From Chloroflexota bacterium (GTDB lineage: Bacteria > Chloroflexota > Limnocylindria > P2-11E), in assembly GCA_005883625.1 (NCBI GenBank), contig VBDU01000076.1, positions 62,001-126,000 on the forward strand: 64,000 nucleotides of DNA, in the 5' to 3' direction. Positions 16,899 to 26,459 of the stretch are shown one piece after another (the first letter of the stretch is position 1; each line of letters starts with the position of its first letter). The position numbers and the translations under genes were made by a program. The notes beneath the pieces are model-generated. The model made no database searches. It saw nothing but the letters and a program-made list of their open reading frames with translations, and was not told where the DNA came from.

Positions 16899-18659
16899 GT
16901 GGCTACAACAGGACACTGGCAGCGAGGCGCTGTCCTCGCGATGACCGCGGTCTTGGCACTCGCGGCGTGCACGCAGCAGACCCCGGCAGGCGCCAGCCCG
17001 AGCGCGGCAGCTTCGGCGGCGGCGAAGCGCGGCGCGGGCGGCGACCTCAAGATCCTCTACTGGCAGGCTCCCACGATCTTGAACCGGCACCAGGCGACGG
17101 GCACCAAGGACGCCGACGCGTCCCGTCTCATCACGGAGCCGCTCGCGTCGTTCGGAAAGGACGGCTTGCCCGTCGCGAACGGTCTCGCGGCGGAGATCCC
17201 GACCGCCGCCAACGGCGGCGTCTCGGCGGACTTCACCACCGTCACCTGGAAGCTCCGCACGGGCGTGAAGTGGTCCGACGGGACTCCGTTCACTGCCGAC
17301 GATGTCGTCGCGACGTTCACGTACCAATGCGATGAGAAGAGCGCCGCCTCCACTATCGACCGGTGTGAGGGCGTGAAGTCGGTCACCGCGAAGGACGCGA
17401 ACACCGCCGTCGTGACCTACAAGGAACCGCAGCCCTTCTACTACCAGTGGGGCGTGGGTGACGCCGGCACCATCCTTCAGAAGGCGCAGTACGCGAACTG
17501 CCTCGGCGCGAAGGCGAAGGACTGTGCCGCGGACCAGAAGCCGATCGGCACGGGCCCGTACAAGGTCCGTGAGTTCAAGGCAGGCGACGTCGTGACGTAC
17601 GACCTGAACGAGAACTTCCGCGACCCGAACAAGCCGTTCTTCAAGAGCGTGACGTTCAAGGGCGGCGGCGACGCGACGTCCGCCGCGCGCGCGGCGTTCC
17701 AGACCGGCGACGTCGACTACGCCTGGAACCTCCAGGTCGAGGCGACGGTGCTCAAGCCCATGGCGCAGCAGAGCTCGACGGCGACCCTCACGACGGTGTA
17801 CGGCTCGAGCGTCGAGCGCATCCTCATCAACTTCAGCAACCCCGACCCGGCGCTGGGCGACAACCGCGGCGAGCCCGGGACCAAGCACCCATTCTTCAGC
17901 GACAAGGCCGTCCGTCGGGCGCTCGCGATGGCGACCGACCGCAACAGCGTCGCGGAGCAGCTCTATGGCGGCGGCCTCTCAGGGAAGGCGAGCTGCAACA
18001 TCCTGACGGCGCCCGAGCCGATGAATTCCAAGAACACCGACGGCTTGGACATCTGCAAGTTCGACCTCAACGCGGCCAACGCCGAGCTCGACAAGGCGGG
18101 CTGGGTAAAGGGATCCGACGGTGTCCGCGCCAAGGGCCCCGTGAAGCTGAAGATCCTCTACCAGACGACCGTGAACCCGGTGCGTCAAAAGACGCAGGAC
18201 ATCATGAAGGCGAACTGGGAGAAGGTCGGCTTCCAGGTCGAGCTCAAGTCGGTCCCCGCGGGGACCTTCTTCACGAACACCTCGCCGGACGGCGCGAACC
18301 ACTTCTGGTCCGATGTCGAGATGTTCACCAACAGCGGCGACCCCGACCCGACGTCGTACTTCGTCGGTTGGACGACGAAGCAGATGACGGGCAAGGCCAA
18401 CAACTGGCAGTTCGGCAACTACCACCGCTACTCCAACCCGGACCTCGACGCGGTCGTCGACTCGCTCCGCAAGGAGACGGATCAGAAGAAGCGGAACGAC
18501 CTTGCGATCAAGGCGAACGACATCCTCGTCAGCGATGTAGTGGTCATCCCGCTCATCAACCGCACCTTCGCGACCTCGGGAGTGTCGAAGAGCCTCAAGG
18601 GCGTCGACCCGACGCCGTGGGACTCGGAGATGTGGAACATCGCGGACTGGACCAAGTAA
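16899..18659 (+). CDS. ABC transporter substrate-binding lipoprotein, SBP family 5
   Basis: 586 residues. The GTG at 16899 is chosen because AGGGAGG ends five bases before it. Another in-frame GTG at 16893 overlaps that site. The signal peptide ends in a lipobox (LAAC, Cys24), so the protein is probably lipid-anchored outside the membrane. It has the SBP_bac_5 (DppA/OppA) pattern: TVTWKLRTGVKWSDGTPFTADDV near residue 115, and GTGPYKVREF. The usual cargo is peptides, nickel or other small solutes. Permeases follow. A large hairpin separates it from oppB. Confidence 0.93.
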   Translation: MATTGHWQRGAVLAMTAVLALAACTQQTPAGASPSAAASAAAKRGAGGDLKILYWQAPTILNRHQATGTKDADASRLITEPLASFGKDGLPVANGLAAEIPTAANGGVSADFTTVTWKLRTGVKWSDGTPFTADDVVATFTYQCDEKSAASTIDRCEGVKSVTAKDANTAVVTYKEPQPFYYQWGVGDAGTILQKAQYANCLGAKAKDCAADQKPIGTGPYKVREFKAGDVVTYDLNENFRDPNKPFFKSVTFKGGGDATSAARAAFQTGDVDYAWNLQVEATVLKPMAQQSSTATLTTVYGSSVERILINFSNPDPALGDNRGEPGTKHPFFSDKAVRRALAMATDRNSVAEQLYGGGLSGKASCNILTAPEPMNSKNTDGLDICKFDLNAANAELDKAGWVKGSDGVRAKGPVKLKILYQTTVNPVRQKTQDIMKANWEKVGFQVELKSVPAGTFFTNTSPDGANHFWSDVEMFTNSGDPDPTSYFVGWTTKQMTGKANNWQFGNYHRYSNPDLDAVVDSLRKETDQKKRNDLAIKANDILVSDVVVIPLINRTFATSGVSKSLKGVDPTPWDSEMWNIADWTK

Positions 18660-18671
18660 CCAGGAACAGGG

Positions 18672-18731
18672 CTGCCGGTGCTACGGTAGTGCGGTGGAGG
18701 GCCTCCACCGCACTACCCGCACCACCGGCAG
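18672..18731 (+). other. Strong intercistronic hairpin between substrate-binding and permease genes
   Basis: Outer 9-base arms CTGCCGGTG and CACCGGCAG (18672-18680, 18723-18731) enclose inner arms of up to 16 bases starting GGTAGTGCGGTGG (18685-18700, 18702-18717). No T-run follows, so it is not a classical terminator. Similar hairpins after binding-protein genes (for example malE-malF) protect the upstream message and lower permease expression. It could alternatively be partial rho-dependent attenuation. Confidence 0.75.
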
Positions 18732-18749
18732 AGTGAGGGTGGGTTAGCG

Positions 18750-19709
18750 ATGGGCCGCTACGTCGTCCGACGACTCCTTGTCTCGATCCCGACCCTCATC
18801 GTCATCAGCTTCGTCATCTACGCGATCCTCGCCCTCGCGCCGATCGACCCCCTATCGCAGTTCGGGGCCGATCCGCGGATCCCGCCGGAGGCCCGCGAGA
18901 ACATCCGCCGCGCACTCGGCCTCGACCAGCCCTGGCCGATCCGCTACGTGAAGTGGATGACCGCCATGTTCACCGGCAATTTCGGCGTCTCCTTCATGAG
19001 TCACTCGCCCGTCAGCGAGCTCATCAAGCAGCGCTTGCCGAACACCCTCGCCGTCGTCGGCGTCGCCGAGCTCGTCGGGATCGCGATCGGTATCCCGATC
19101 GGGATGATCTCCGCCATCAAGCGCTATTCGATCTTCGACCACGTGGGCACGACGTTCGCGTTCATGGGGTTCTCGGTGCCGACGTTCTTCACCGGTCTCC
19201 TTCTCATCATCCTCTTCGGCATCAAGCTCCGGTGGTTCCCGTTCATCTATGACTCGACGCTGCAGATCCACGACCTCAACTCGCTCACGCAGCAGATCCG
19301 GCAGTCGATCATGCCGATCACGGTGCTCGGTCTCTTCAACGTGGCCACGATCGCGAGATACGTGCGGGCGGAGATGCTCGAGCATCTCCCGCTCGATTAC
19401 GTGCGGACGGCGCGAGGGAAGGGGCTCCGCGAACGGTTCGTCGTGCTCCGGCACGTCCTCCGCAACAGCCTCATCCCTGTCGTGACCCTCGTCGCGCTCG
19501 GCATCCCCGCCGTCTTCGCCGGCGCCATCGTGACGGAGCAGGTCTTCCGCGTCCCCGGGATCGGGGACCTCCTGGTGAACTCGATCGGCACGGGGGACAT
19601 CCCGGTCGTCGCGACCGTCGTCTTCATCTTCGCCGTGCTCGTCGTCCTCGTCAATCTCGTCGCGGACCTGCTGTACGCGGTGCTCGACCCGCGGATTCGG
19701 TACACCTAG
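18750..19709 (+). CDS. Peptide-type ABC transporter permease, OppB/DppB family
   Basis: 319 residues with about six membrane segments, the first at residues 9-30. The cytoplasmic EAA loop that contacts the ATPase reads DYVRTARGKGLRERFVVLRH. It ends with the family-typical LVNLVADLLYAVLDPRIRY. It pairs with the OppC-type gene whose start shares the base after this stop (TAGTG). The operon has no ATP-binding genes, so the ATPases must be encoded elsewhere or shared. Confidence 0.95.
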   Translation: MGRYVVRRLLVSIPTLIVISFVIYAILALAPIDPLSQFGADPRIPPEARENIRRALGLDQPWPIRYVKWMTAMFTGNFGVSFMSHSPVSELIKQRLPNTLAVVGVAELVGIAIGIPIGMISAIKRYSIFDHVGTTFAFMGFSVPTFFTGLLLIILFGIKLRWFPFIYDSTLQIHDLNSLTQQIRQSIMPITVLGLFNVATIARYVRAEMLEHLPLDYVRTARGKGLRERFVVLRHVLRNSLIPVVTLVALGIPAVFAGAIVTEQVFRVPGIGDLLVNSIGTGDIPVVATVVFIFAVLVVLVNLVADLLYAVLDPRIRYT

Positions 19710-20641
19710 TGGCGACGACGACCAACGTCCGCGTCGGCGTGCTTCCGGTCTCGAACGCCGTCCGGCCACCGCGGTCGCTCTGGGGCGACGCGTGGTACCA
19801 GTTCCGCCGCCACAAGCTCGCCATGGCCGGGCTCGGTGTGCTCCTGCTGCTCGTACTCGGGACGCTCGTGGGGCCGTTCGTCTACCGCACGCCGATAAAC
19901 GTCATCGACTTCAAGGTCGCCATCGAGGGACCGTCGCCCGACCATCTCTTCGGCACCGACGACCTCGGCCGGGATCTCCTCGCCCGCGCGCTCTGGGGCG
20001 GCCGCGTGTCCATCGCCGTCGGCCTCACCGCCGTGCTCATCGCGATCACGCTCGGGACCACGATCGGCTCGCTCGCGGGCTACTTCAACAAGCTCGACAA
20101 CCCGCTCATGCGGTTCACCGACCTGTTCCTGTCGCTGCCGATCCTCCCGCTGCTGCTCGTGATCATCTATCTCTTCCGCGACACCCTCCGCGCCGCCTTC
20201 GGGCCGGAGCTCGGCGTCTTCATCATGATCGTGACGGTCATCGGCGTCCTCCAGTGGATGCCCGTCGCACGGCTCGTGCGAGCGCAGTTCCTGTCGCTCA
20301 AGCAGAAGGAGTTCGTCGAGGCCGCCCGCGCGATCGGCGCGGCAGACAGACGGATCATCTTCCGGCACATCCTCCCGAACGTCCTCTCGCCGGTGCTCGT
20401 CGCGGCCACGATCGGGGTCGGCGGCGCGATCCTCACCGAGTCGACGCTGTCGTTCCTCGGCCTCGGCTTCCCACCAGACGTGCCGACATGGGGCCGGCTC
20501 CTCTACGACGCGCAGAACTACATCGACGTCGCCCCGCACTGGGCGATCTTCCCGGGACTCCTCATCTTCCTCACCGTCCTGTCGATCAACTACATCGGCG
20601 ACGGCCTTCGCGACGCGCTCGATCCGCGCAAGTCTGCGTAG
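19709..20641 (+). CDS. Peptide-type ABC transporter permease, OppC/DppC family
   Basis: 310 residues from GTG. A cytoplasmic N-terminus precedes the first membrane helix (about residues 38-58). HLFGTDDLGRDLLARALWGGRVS is the OppC family signature, and the EAA loop is EFVEAARAIGAADRRIIFRHILPN. The C-terminus ends GDGLRDALDPR. It forms the transmembrane pore with the preceding OppB-type protein. The 3' end overlaps the next gene, a DNA glycosylase, instead of an ATPase gene. Confidence 0.95.
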   Translation: MATTTNVRVGVLPVSNAVRPPRSLWGDAWYQFRRHKLAMAGLGVLLLLVLGTLVGPFVYRTPINVIDFKVAIEGPSPDHLFGTDDLGRDLLARALWGGRVSIAVGLTAVLIAITLGTTIGSLAGYFNKLDNPLMRFTDLFLSLPILPLLLVIIYLFRDTLRAAFGPELGVFIMIVTVIGVLQWMPVARLVRAQFLSLKQKEFVEAARAIGAADRRIIFRHILPNVLSPVLVAATIGVGGAILTESTLSFLGLGFPPDVPTWGRLLYDAQNYIDVAPHWAIFPGLLIFLTVLSINYIGDGLRDALDPRKSA

Positions 20642-21206
20642 CTCGCTCGGGCCGCGTCTGGGGCGCGCCTTCTACGAGCGCCCGACCGCGCGCGTCGCCC
20701 GCGACCTCCTCGGCAAGGTGCTCGTCTACGATGGCCCGACCGGGCGCCGCGCCGTGCGGCTGGTCGAGGTCGAGGCGTATCTCGGCGCCGCCGACCCGGC
20801 ATCTCACGCGTATCGCGGACCGACGGCGCGCACCGCGCCCATGTTCGGTCCGCCGGGCAGGAGCTACGTGTATTTCGTGTACGGGATGTACCACTGCGTG
20901 AACGTCGTCGCGGAACGGGCCGGCGTCGCCGGCGCGGTCCTGCTGCGCGGCGCGGAGCCGGTCGAGGGTACGGGCGACGATCCGAGAGCGCTCGCCGGAC
21001 CGGGGAAGCTCGCGCGGGCGCTCGGCCTGACCACCGCGCATACGAACATGGACCTCGTGCGCTCCCGGCTCTCGATCCGTGACGCCCCGCCGGTCGCGTC
21101 GTCCCGCGTCGTGCGCGCCGCGCGCATCGGCCTCGCGACGGGGTCGACGGCGCACGAGCCCTGGCGCTTCTACGTGCGCGGCTCACCCGGAGTGTCGCGA
21201 ACGTGA
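20634..21206 (+). CDS. mpg: 3-methyladenine DNA glycosylase (AAG/MPG family), CTG start inferred
   Basis: It excises alkylated purines from DNA. The AAG family is clear from VRLVEVEAYLGAADPASHAYRG, with the catalytic Glu, then MFGPPGRSYVYFVYGMYHCVNVV. The conserved N-terminus GRAFYERPTARVARDLLGKVL lies upstream of the first canonical start (GTG, 20718). The only NTG codon that keeps it is CTG at 20634, which overlaps the end of oppC and gives 190 residues, close to the family norm of about 195. A sequencing error is the alternative. A GTG start would drop a conserved helix. Confidence 0.85.
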   Translation: MRSSLGPRLGRAFYERPTARVARDLLGKVLVYDGPTGRRAVRLVEVEAYLGAADPASHAYRGPTARTAPMFGPPGRSYVYFVYGMYHCVNVVAERAGVAGAVLLRGAEPVEGTGDDPRALAGPGKLARALGLTTAHTNMDLVRSRLSIRDAPPVASSRVVRAARIGLATGSTAHEPWRFYVRGSPGVSRT

Positions 21207-21231
21207 AGGACGGGGGGGTTGCGAGCGACAG

Positions 21232-21319
21232 ACTCGCCGGCGAAGCCGCCGTTGAAAGGGGGGTTGCAGGGCGGGGGGCGGCTCACGCCTCGCCCGCGAA
21301 GCGGGCGTGAAAAGGGGGG
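21232..21319 (+). repeat. Two direct repeats with palindromic cores before mutS2
   Basis: Two related units of about 32 bases (21232-21263 and 21288-21319) each hold a palindrome with a GAA loop and end in GAAA followed by a G-run. The second core is perfect: CGCCCGC GAA GCGGGCG (21291-21307). The first is CGCCGGC GAA GCCGCCG. The mutS2 GTG start begins on the last base of the second palindrome. Confidence 0.75.
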
Positions 21320-23646
21320 AGGGAGGGGGTACTCCCCCTGCGAAGAGTTGGTCCACGCTCGAGCTTCCGGCCATCCGGGCGCTGCTCGCCGAGCGCACGT
21401 CGTTCGCGCCGGGGCGCGAGCTCGCGGAAGCGCTCGCGCCGACGACCGACCTCGCCGAGGCCGAGCGGCTGCAAGCCGAGACCGCCGCGGCGCGCGACCT
21501 GTTGCGCGCGGAGCCGTCGACCGGCCTCGGCGGCGCGCACGATATCCGCGAGGCCCTTCGCCGCGCGCGGCTCGGCGGGACTCTCGACCCCGAACAGCTC
21601 GTCGCGATCGCCGACACGGTGCGCGCGGCGCTGCGTACGTTCGAGGACGTGCGGCCGTACCCGCCGCTCGCCGCGAAGACGCGCTTCGCGCGCCCGCCCG
21701 CCGATGTCGCGGCCGCGATCGAGAACGCGATCGGCGGGGCCGGCGAGGTGCTGGATCGCGCGAGCGCGAAGCTCGGCTCGCTCCGGGCGGACCTGCGGGC
21801 CGCGCAGGCGCGCCTGCAGCAGCGTCTCGACGGGCTGCTGCGTTCGTCGGAGCTGCTGCGCGTGCTGCAGGAGCCGATCGTGACGCAGCGCGGCGGCCGC
21901 TACGTCGTACCGGTGAAATCGGAGCATCGCGGCGCGGTGAAGGGCATCGTCCACGACCAGTCCGCGAGCGGGCAGACGGTCTTCGTCGAGCCGCTCGAGA
22001 TCCTCGAAGCGAACAACAAGCTTCGGGAGGCCGAGCTCGCCGAGCGCGCCGAGGTCGAGCGCATCCTCGACGAGCTCTCGCGCCGCGTCGAGCGCGCGGC
22101 TCCAGACCTCGACGCGGTCGTCGCATCGCTCGCCGCGATCGACGTCGTCATGGCGAAGGCGCATCTCGCGGAAGCGCACGAGGCGACGCGGCCCGCGCTC
22201 GGCCGCGACGGCGTGCTCGACCTCGTCGGCGCGCGGCATCCCCTTCTCATCGAGCAGGGGAGCGTCGTGCCGATCGACGTTCGGCTTGGCTCGGACTTCC
22301 GCGTGCTCGTCATCACCGGGCCGAACACGGGCGGGAAGACCGTGACGCTCCGGACGATCGGCCTCCTCGTCCTCATGGCGGCGTGCGGCCTCGCGATCCC
22401 GGCGGAGCGCGGGAGCAGAGCGCCGGTCGTGCGGCGCGTCTTCGCCGACATCGGCGACGAGCAATCCATCGCGCAGTCGCTGTCGACCTTCTCCTCGCAC
22501 CTGCGGAACGTCGTCGCGACCCTCGCCGAGGCCGAGGCCGGCGATCTCGCGCTCCTCGACGAGATCGGCGCGGGCACCGATCCGGACGAAGGCGCCGCTC
22601 TCGCGATGGCCGTCCTGGAGACGCTCCTCGCGCGCGGGGTCCTCGTCGCCGCCACGACCCACTATCCCGAGCTGAAGGCGTTCGCCCTGGGCACGCCCGG
22701 CGTCCGGAACGCGAGCATGGAGTTCGACCCGGACACGCTGCGGCCGACGTTCCGCCTGCATATCGGGCTGCCCGGCGCGTCGAATGCGTTCGCCATCGCG
22801 TCGCGCCTGGGGATGGACCCGTCGATCATCGAACGCGCCCAGACGCACCTCTCGGAGCTGCATCGCTCGCTCGAGCGGACGCTGCGCGAGGCCGAGCGGC
22901 ATCGCACCGAGCTCGCCGCGAAGCTCGAGGAGGCGCGGGTCGCCGCGGTGGACGCGGAGCGCGTGACGACCGGAGCCGAGCGCGATGCGGCTCGCGTCCG
23001 CGATGAGGCACAGCAGGCGCTGCGGCGGGCGCGCGCCGAGGCCGACGAGCTGATCCTGCAGACCCGCCGCGCGCTGCGGCAGGCCGAAGAGGCTCGCGAC
23101 CTCGCCGCGAAACGCAACCTCGTCGAGGAAGCGCGTGCCGCGCTCGCGGCCGTGGAGAGCGCACGAGCCGCGTCCGCCCCGCCGGAGCGGCCGAGCCCCA
23201 TCGTCCCGATCGCGGTCGGCTCGCCCGTGCTCGTGGACGGCGTGAGCGATCCAGGCACGCTGCTCGCGATCGACGACAAGGGCGTCGCCGACGTCGCGGC
23301 CGGCATGCTGCGCTTGCGCGTCCCGGCGACGCAGCTCCGGCCCGCGCCGGAACCGACGGGCACGCTGCGATTCGAGCGGCCGCACATCACCGGCGGCGTC
23401 CCCAGCGTGGCGTTGCAGCTCGATCTGCGGGGCGCGCGCGCCGAGGAGGCCCTCGCCGTGCTCGACCGCTACCTCAACGACGCCGCGGTCGCCGGGATCG
23501 CGCGCGTGCGCGTCGTTCATGGGAAGGGCACCGGCGCGCTCCGCACGGCGGTGCGTGCGGCCCTCGCGGAGCATCCCCTCGTCCGCGCTCACGAGCCCGC
23601 CGGTCCCGCCGAGGGGGGCGAGGGTGCAACGATCGTGGAGCTGTAG
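21307..23646 (+). CDS. mutS2: MutS2 family endonuclease / ribosome rescue ATPase
   Basis: 779 residues. Lever and clamp domains come first. The ATPase has Walker A GPNTGGKTV (about residue 338), Walker B LLDEIGAGTD (about 416) and ATTHYPELKAFA. A long coiled coil and hinge follow, then a C-terminal Smr nuclease domain (LDLRGARAEEALAVLDRYL, VVHGKGTGALR). MutS2 proteins suppress recombination and, in Bacillus, act on collided ribosomes. The family start lies just before STLELPAIRALL. The only nearby start is GTG at 21307, so the first 13 or so residues come from repeat sequence. No ribosome binding site is evident. Confidence 0.93.
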   Translation: MKRGEGGGTPPAKSWSTLELPAIRALLAERTSFAPGRELAEALAPTTDLAEAERLQAETAAARDLLRAEPSTGLGGAHDIREALRRARLGGTLDPEQLVAIADTVRAALRTFEDVRPYPPLAAKTRFARPPADVAAAIENAIGGAGEVLDRASAKLGSLRADLRAAQARLQQRLDGLLRSSELLRVLQEPIVTQRGGRYVVPVKSEHRGAVKGIVHDQSASGQTVFVEPLEILEANNKLREAELAERAEVERILDELSRRVERAAPDLDAVVASLAAIDVVMAKAHLAEAHEATRPALGRDGVLDLVGARHPLLIEQGSVVPIDVRLGSDFRVLVITGPNTGGKTVTLRTIGLLVLMAACGLAIPAERGSRAPVVRRVFADIGDEQSIAQSLSTFSSHLRNVVATLAEAEAGDLALLDEIGAGTDPDEGAALAMAVLETLLARGVLVAATTHYPELKAFALGTPGVRNASMEFDPDTLRPTFRLHIGLPGASNAFAIASRLGMDPSIIERAQTHLSELHRSLERTLREAERHRTELAAKLEEARVAAVDAERVTTGAERDAARVRDEAQQALRRARAEADELILQTRRALRQAEEARDLAAKRNLVEEARAALAAVESARAASAPPERPSPIVPIAVGSPVLVDGVSDPGTLLAIDDKGVADVAAGMLRLRVPATQLRPAPEPTGTLRFERPHITGGVPSVALQLDLRGARAEEALAVLDRYLNDAAVAGIARVRVVHGKGTGALRTAVRAALAEHPLVRAHEPAGPAEGGEGATIVEL

Positions 23647-23649
23647 GGG

Positions 23650-24108
23650 TCAGCCCGTTCGGCGCATCCCCATGCCGATATCGCGGAAGGCGCGCGCGAT
23701 GTCCGCGTCGTCGTCGCGTCGCAGCCCGAGGTCTGCGAGCTCGCGACGCAGCGCCGGATGCGCGTCGGCGAGATCGTTCGGATCGGCCCACCGGATCGCG
23801 GAGCCCGCTTCGGGCCGGGCCTCCCCGCGCGCCGTGGCGCGGAAGATGTGGACGGCGCCGGTGAATCCCTCGTTCGGCCAGGCGACGTCGTAACGCGCGA
23901 CAAAAGCGAGCCCGTCGGCCTCGCAGCCGGTCTCCTCGCGTAGCTCGCGCAGCGCGCCATCCTCGGCGGACTCGCCGTCCTCGAGCGCTCCGCCAGGGAG
24001 CAGCCAGGTGCCCGTCAGCCGCTGCTTGACGAGAAGCACTCTGCCGCGCGTGTCGGTGCAGGCGATGGCCGCGCCGATGTCACGGCGCCGCTCGCCCGCG
24101 CCGCTCAC
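23650..24108 (-). CDS. NUDIX hydrolase
   Basis: 152 residues from a GTG that overlaps the PBP stop (GTGA). The Nudix box GALEDGESAEDGALRELREETG matches GX5EX7REUXEEXGU fully, at about residues 38-60. NUDIX enzymes hydrolyse a nucleoside diphosphate linked to another group. This one may clean oxidised nucleotides or sugar nucleotides, but the substrate is not readable. It is transcribed with the PBP gene and converges on mutS2, three bases apart. Confidence 0.92.
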   Translation of the reverse strand: MSGAGERRRDIGAAIACTDTRGRVLLVKQRLTGTWLLPGGALEDGESAEDGALRELREETGCEADGLAFVARYDVAWPNEGFTGAVHIFRATARGEARPEAGSAIRWADPNDLADAHPALRRELADLGLRRDDDADIARAFRDIGMGMRRTG

Positions 24109-26459
24109 CCTCGTGGTTCGGGCGTGAGGCTCGGGATCGGTATCGGGAACGGGAACCGCGACGGCGACGGGAACGGCGTCCGGCCCGGCGGGTTGAACGG
24201 CGTCGGGCTCGGCGACGGGGTCGGGCTCGGCGTCGGCGACGGCGTCGGGCAGGGATCGGGACTGATGAGGTTCCAGGAGTAGCGCCCGTACCCGTGCCGT
24301 CCCGCCTGCGCGTCGCGGATCCACTGATCCGTGTAGCGCTGCCACATCGCCGGCGCGCGCTCCTGGATCTTCATCGCCACTTTGCGCGTGCCGTCGGGTC
24401 CGGCGCATCCCTGGACGAACCAGTCGTCGCTCTGCCCCGGTACGGTGCCCTTGATGAACCACTCGCTCGTCGTGAACGGCGAGAGGCCCGAGGCGAGGAG
24501 CCCGGAGCCGTAGCCGCCGAAGGCGCCCGGCGCCGCGACGACGTTCGCGCTCACGACGTTCGCCGGCCGTTCCCAGTCCGACGCCGGCGTGCCCGCGAGC
24601 GCTTCCTTCATGTAGTCCCGCCAGAGCTGGCCGGGGCCCATGGCGCTCGAGAAGTCGCGCGTGCTCATGGGCTCGCCGTTGCTGTTGCCCATCCAGATGC
24701 CGGTGACGAGCGTCGGCACGTAGCCGACCGAGTACACGTCCTTGAGGTTGTCCGTCGTGCCCGTCTTGAGCGCCGCGACGCGGCCGATGTTCGTCCAGGA
24801 GCCGAAGATGAAGTCCTTCGATGGCTGCGTGGTGTCCTTGAGGATGTCGGTCATGAGCCAGGCGATCCCGGCGTCGACCGCCCGCCGCTGCTCGTAGTCC
24901 TTGTGCTCCCAGATGACCTTCCCGCTCGCGTCCTCCACGCGCTGGATGAACGTCGGCGCCACGCGTACGCCCATGTTCGCGAGCACGCCGTAGGAGCTCG
25001 TCATGTCCATGAGCTTCACTTCGCGCGCGCCGAGGGTGAGGGAGAGACCGACCTTCGACGGATCGATGTCGGTCGTGATCCCGAGGTCGTGCGCCGTCTG
25101 GATCGTCGCTTCGATGCCCGAGTACTGCGCGAGGAACTTCACCGCGGGGACGTTGCGCGACTCGCGGATCGCCTGGCGCATCGTGACCGGACCGTGGTAC
25201 TGGAGGTCGGCGTTCTCCGGGCAGTAGTTGCACGCGAAGGGCGACAGCCGCGTGGGTTCGGCCTTGCCGCCGAAGTCGGTGCGCGCGTCGACCACGACCG
25301 TCGCCGGCGTCGCGCCGTTCTTCAGCGCCGTGACGTAGTTGAACATCTTGAACGACGAGCCCGGCTGTCGCAGGCCGATCCCCGCGACGTCGAACTGCCC
25401 CTGGACGCGCGGATCGTCGCGGTCGTTGTAGTTCACCGAGCCCACGTAGGCGAGGATCTCTCCGGTCTTGGGGTCGATCGAGACCAGCGCCGCGTTCCAG
25501 ACGTTGCGGCTGTGCAGCTCTTCGACCCACTCGCGCACCTGGCGCTCGGCGATCTCCTGCTTCGTCATGTCGAGCGTCGTCGTGACCTTGTAGCCGCCGC
25601 GCGAGACCGCGGCCTCATCGCCGCCGAGGATCGCGGCGAGCTGATTGCGGACCTGGAAGACGAAATGCGGCGCCTTGATGACCGTCGCCTGCGGCCCCGC
25701 GGTCTTGATCGGCTCCTTCGCCGCGAGGTCCGCCTGCGCCTGGGTGATCGCGCCCGTGTCGACCATCTGGTCGAGCACGTACTGCCGTCGTTCCTTGGCG
25801 CGGTCCTGGTTCTCCTCGTGAGAAGGGTCGAGGACCGACGGCGACTGCGGAAGGCCGGCGAGGAGCGCGGCCTCGGCGAGGGTGAGCGTGCTCAGGTCCG
25901 CCTTCCCGAAGTACGTCTGCGCAGCGGCCTTCACGCCGTAGGCCTGGTTCCCGTAGTAGATCTGGTTGAAGTAGAGCTCGAGGATCTGCTTCTTCGAGTA
26001 CGTCCGCGTGACCTCGATGGCGAGGATGGCCTCGCGGATCTTGCGCTGGAGGCTGACCTCGCCGCCGACGATCCGCTGCTTCACGAGCTGCTGCGTGATG
26101 GTCGACGCGCCGCCCTGGCCGGAGTTGCGGCGCGCCAGGTCGGCGTAGACGGCGCGGACGATGCCGCCGACGTCGACACCGGGATTGGTCCAGAACGACT
26201 TGTCCTCGGCCGAGACGGTCGCGTCGACGAGGACCTTGGGCATGTCCTCGTACCTCGCGATCTCGCGGCGCTCGACCTCGAACTGGTACAGGAGCTCGTT
26301 GCCGGACCGGTCGTAGACCCGCGTCGACTGGGCGAGGGGATCCCTGGCGAGGTCCTGCGGGGAGGGGAGATCCTGCGTGAAGAAGGCGAACGCCGTGGTC
26401 GCGCCGAACAGAAGGAGCCCGGCCGACGCGAACAGGATGCCGAGCAGGCCAGACGGCAG
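24105..26459 (-). CDS. Class A penicillin-binding protein (bifunctional PBP1), start uncertain
   Basis: A peptidoglycan glycosyltransferase and transpeptidase at the outer membrane face. The transglycosylase part has EDKSFWTNPGVD and GASTITQQLVKQ. The transpeptidase has the serine motif SSFK, then SRN and KTGTTDN. The tail is Pro/Ser/Thr-rich. The first ATG in frame (26243) would remove the membrane anchor (GLLGILFASAGLLLFGATTAF), yet no ATG, GTG or TTG lies further up. CTG at 26459 is used here provisionally. Good codon bias and basic residues continue to about 26546, so ATC at 26561, or a small frameshift from ATG at 26491, are alternatives. Confidence 0.88.
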   Translation of the reverse strand: MPSGLLGILFASAGLLLFGATTAFAFFTQDLPSPQDLARDPLAQSTRVYDRSGNELLYQFEVERREIARYEDMPKVLVDATVSAEDKSFWTNPGVDVGGIVRAVYADLARRNSGQGGASTITQQLVKQRIVGGEVSLQRKIREAILAIEVTRTYSKKQILELYFNQIYYGNQAYGVKAAAQTYFGKADLSTLTLAEAALLAGLPQSPSVLDPSHEENQDRAKERRQYVLDQMVDTGAITQAQADLAAKEPIKTAGPQATVIKAPHFVFQVRNQLAAILGGDEAAVSRGGYKVTTTLDMTKQEIAERQVREWVEELHSRNVWNAALVSIDPKTGEILAYVGSVNYNDRDDPRVQGQFDVAGIGLRQPGSSFKMFNYVTALKNGATPATVVVDARTDFGGKAEPTRLSPFACNYCPENADLQYHGPVTMRQAIRESRNVPAVKFLAQYSGIEATIQTAHDLGITTDIDPSKVGLSLTLGAREVKLMDMTSSYGVLANMGVRVAPTFIQRVEDASGKVIWEHKDYEQRRAVDAGIAWLMTDILKDTTQPSKDFIFGSWTNIGRVAALKTGTTDNLKDVYSVGYVPTLVTGIWMGNSNGEPMSTRDFSSAMGPGQLWRDYMKEALAGTPASDWERPANVVSANVVAAPGAFGGYGSGLLASGLSPFTTSEWFIKGTVPGQSDDWFVQGCAGPDGTRKVAMKIQERAPAMWQRYTDQWIRDAQAGRHGYGRYSWNLISPDPCPTPSPTPSPTPSPSPTPFNPPGRTPFPSPSRFPFPIPIPSLTPEPRG

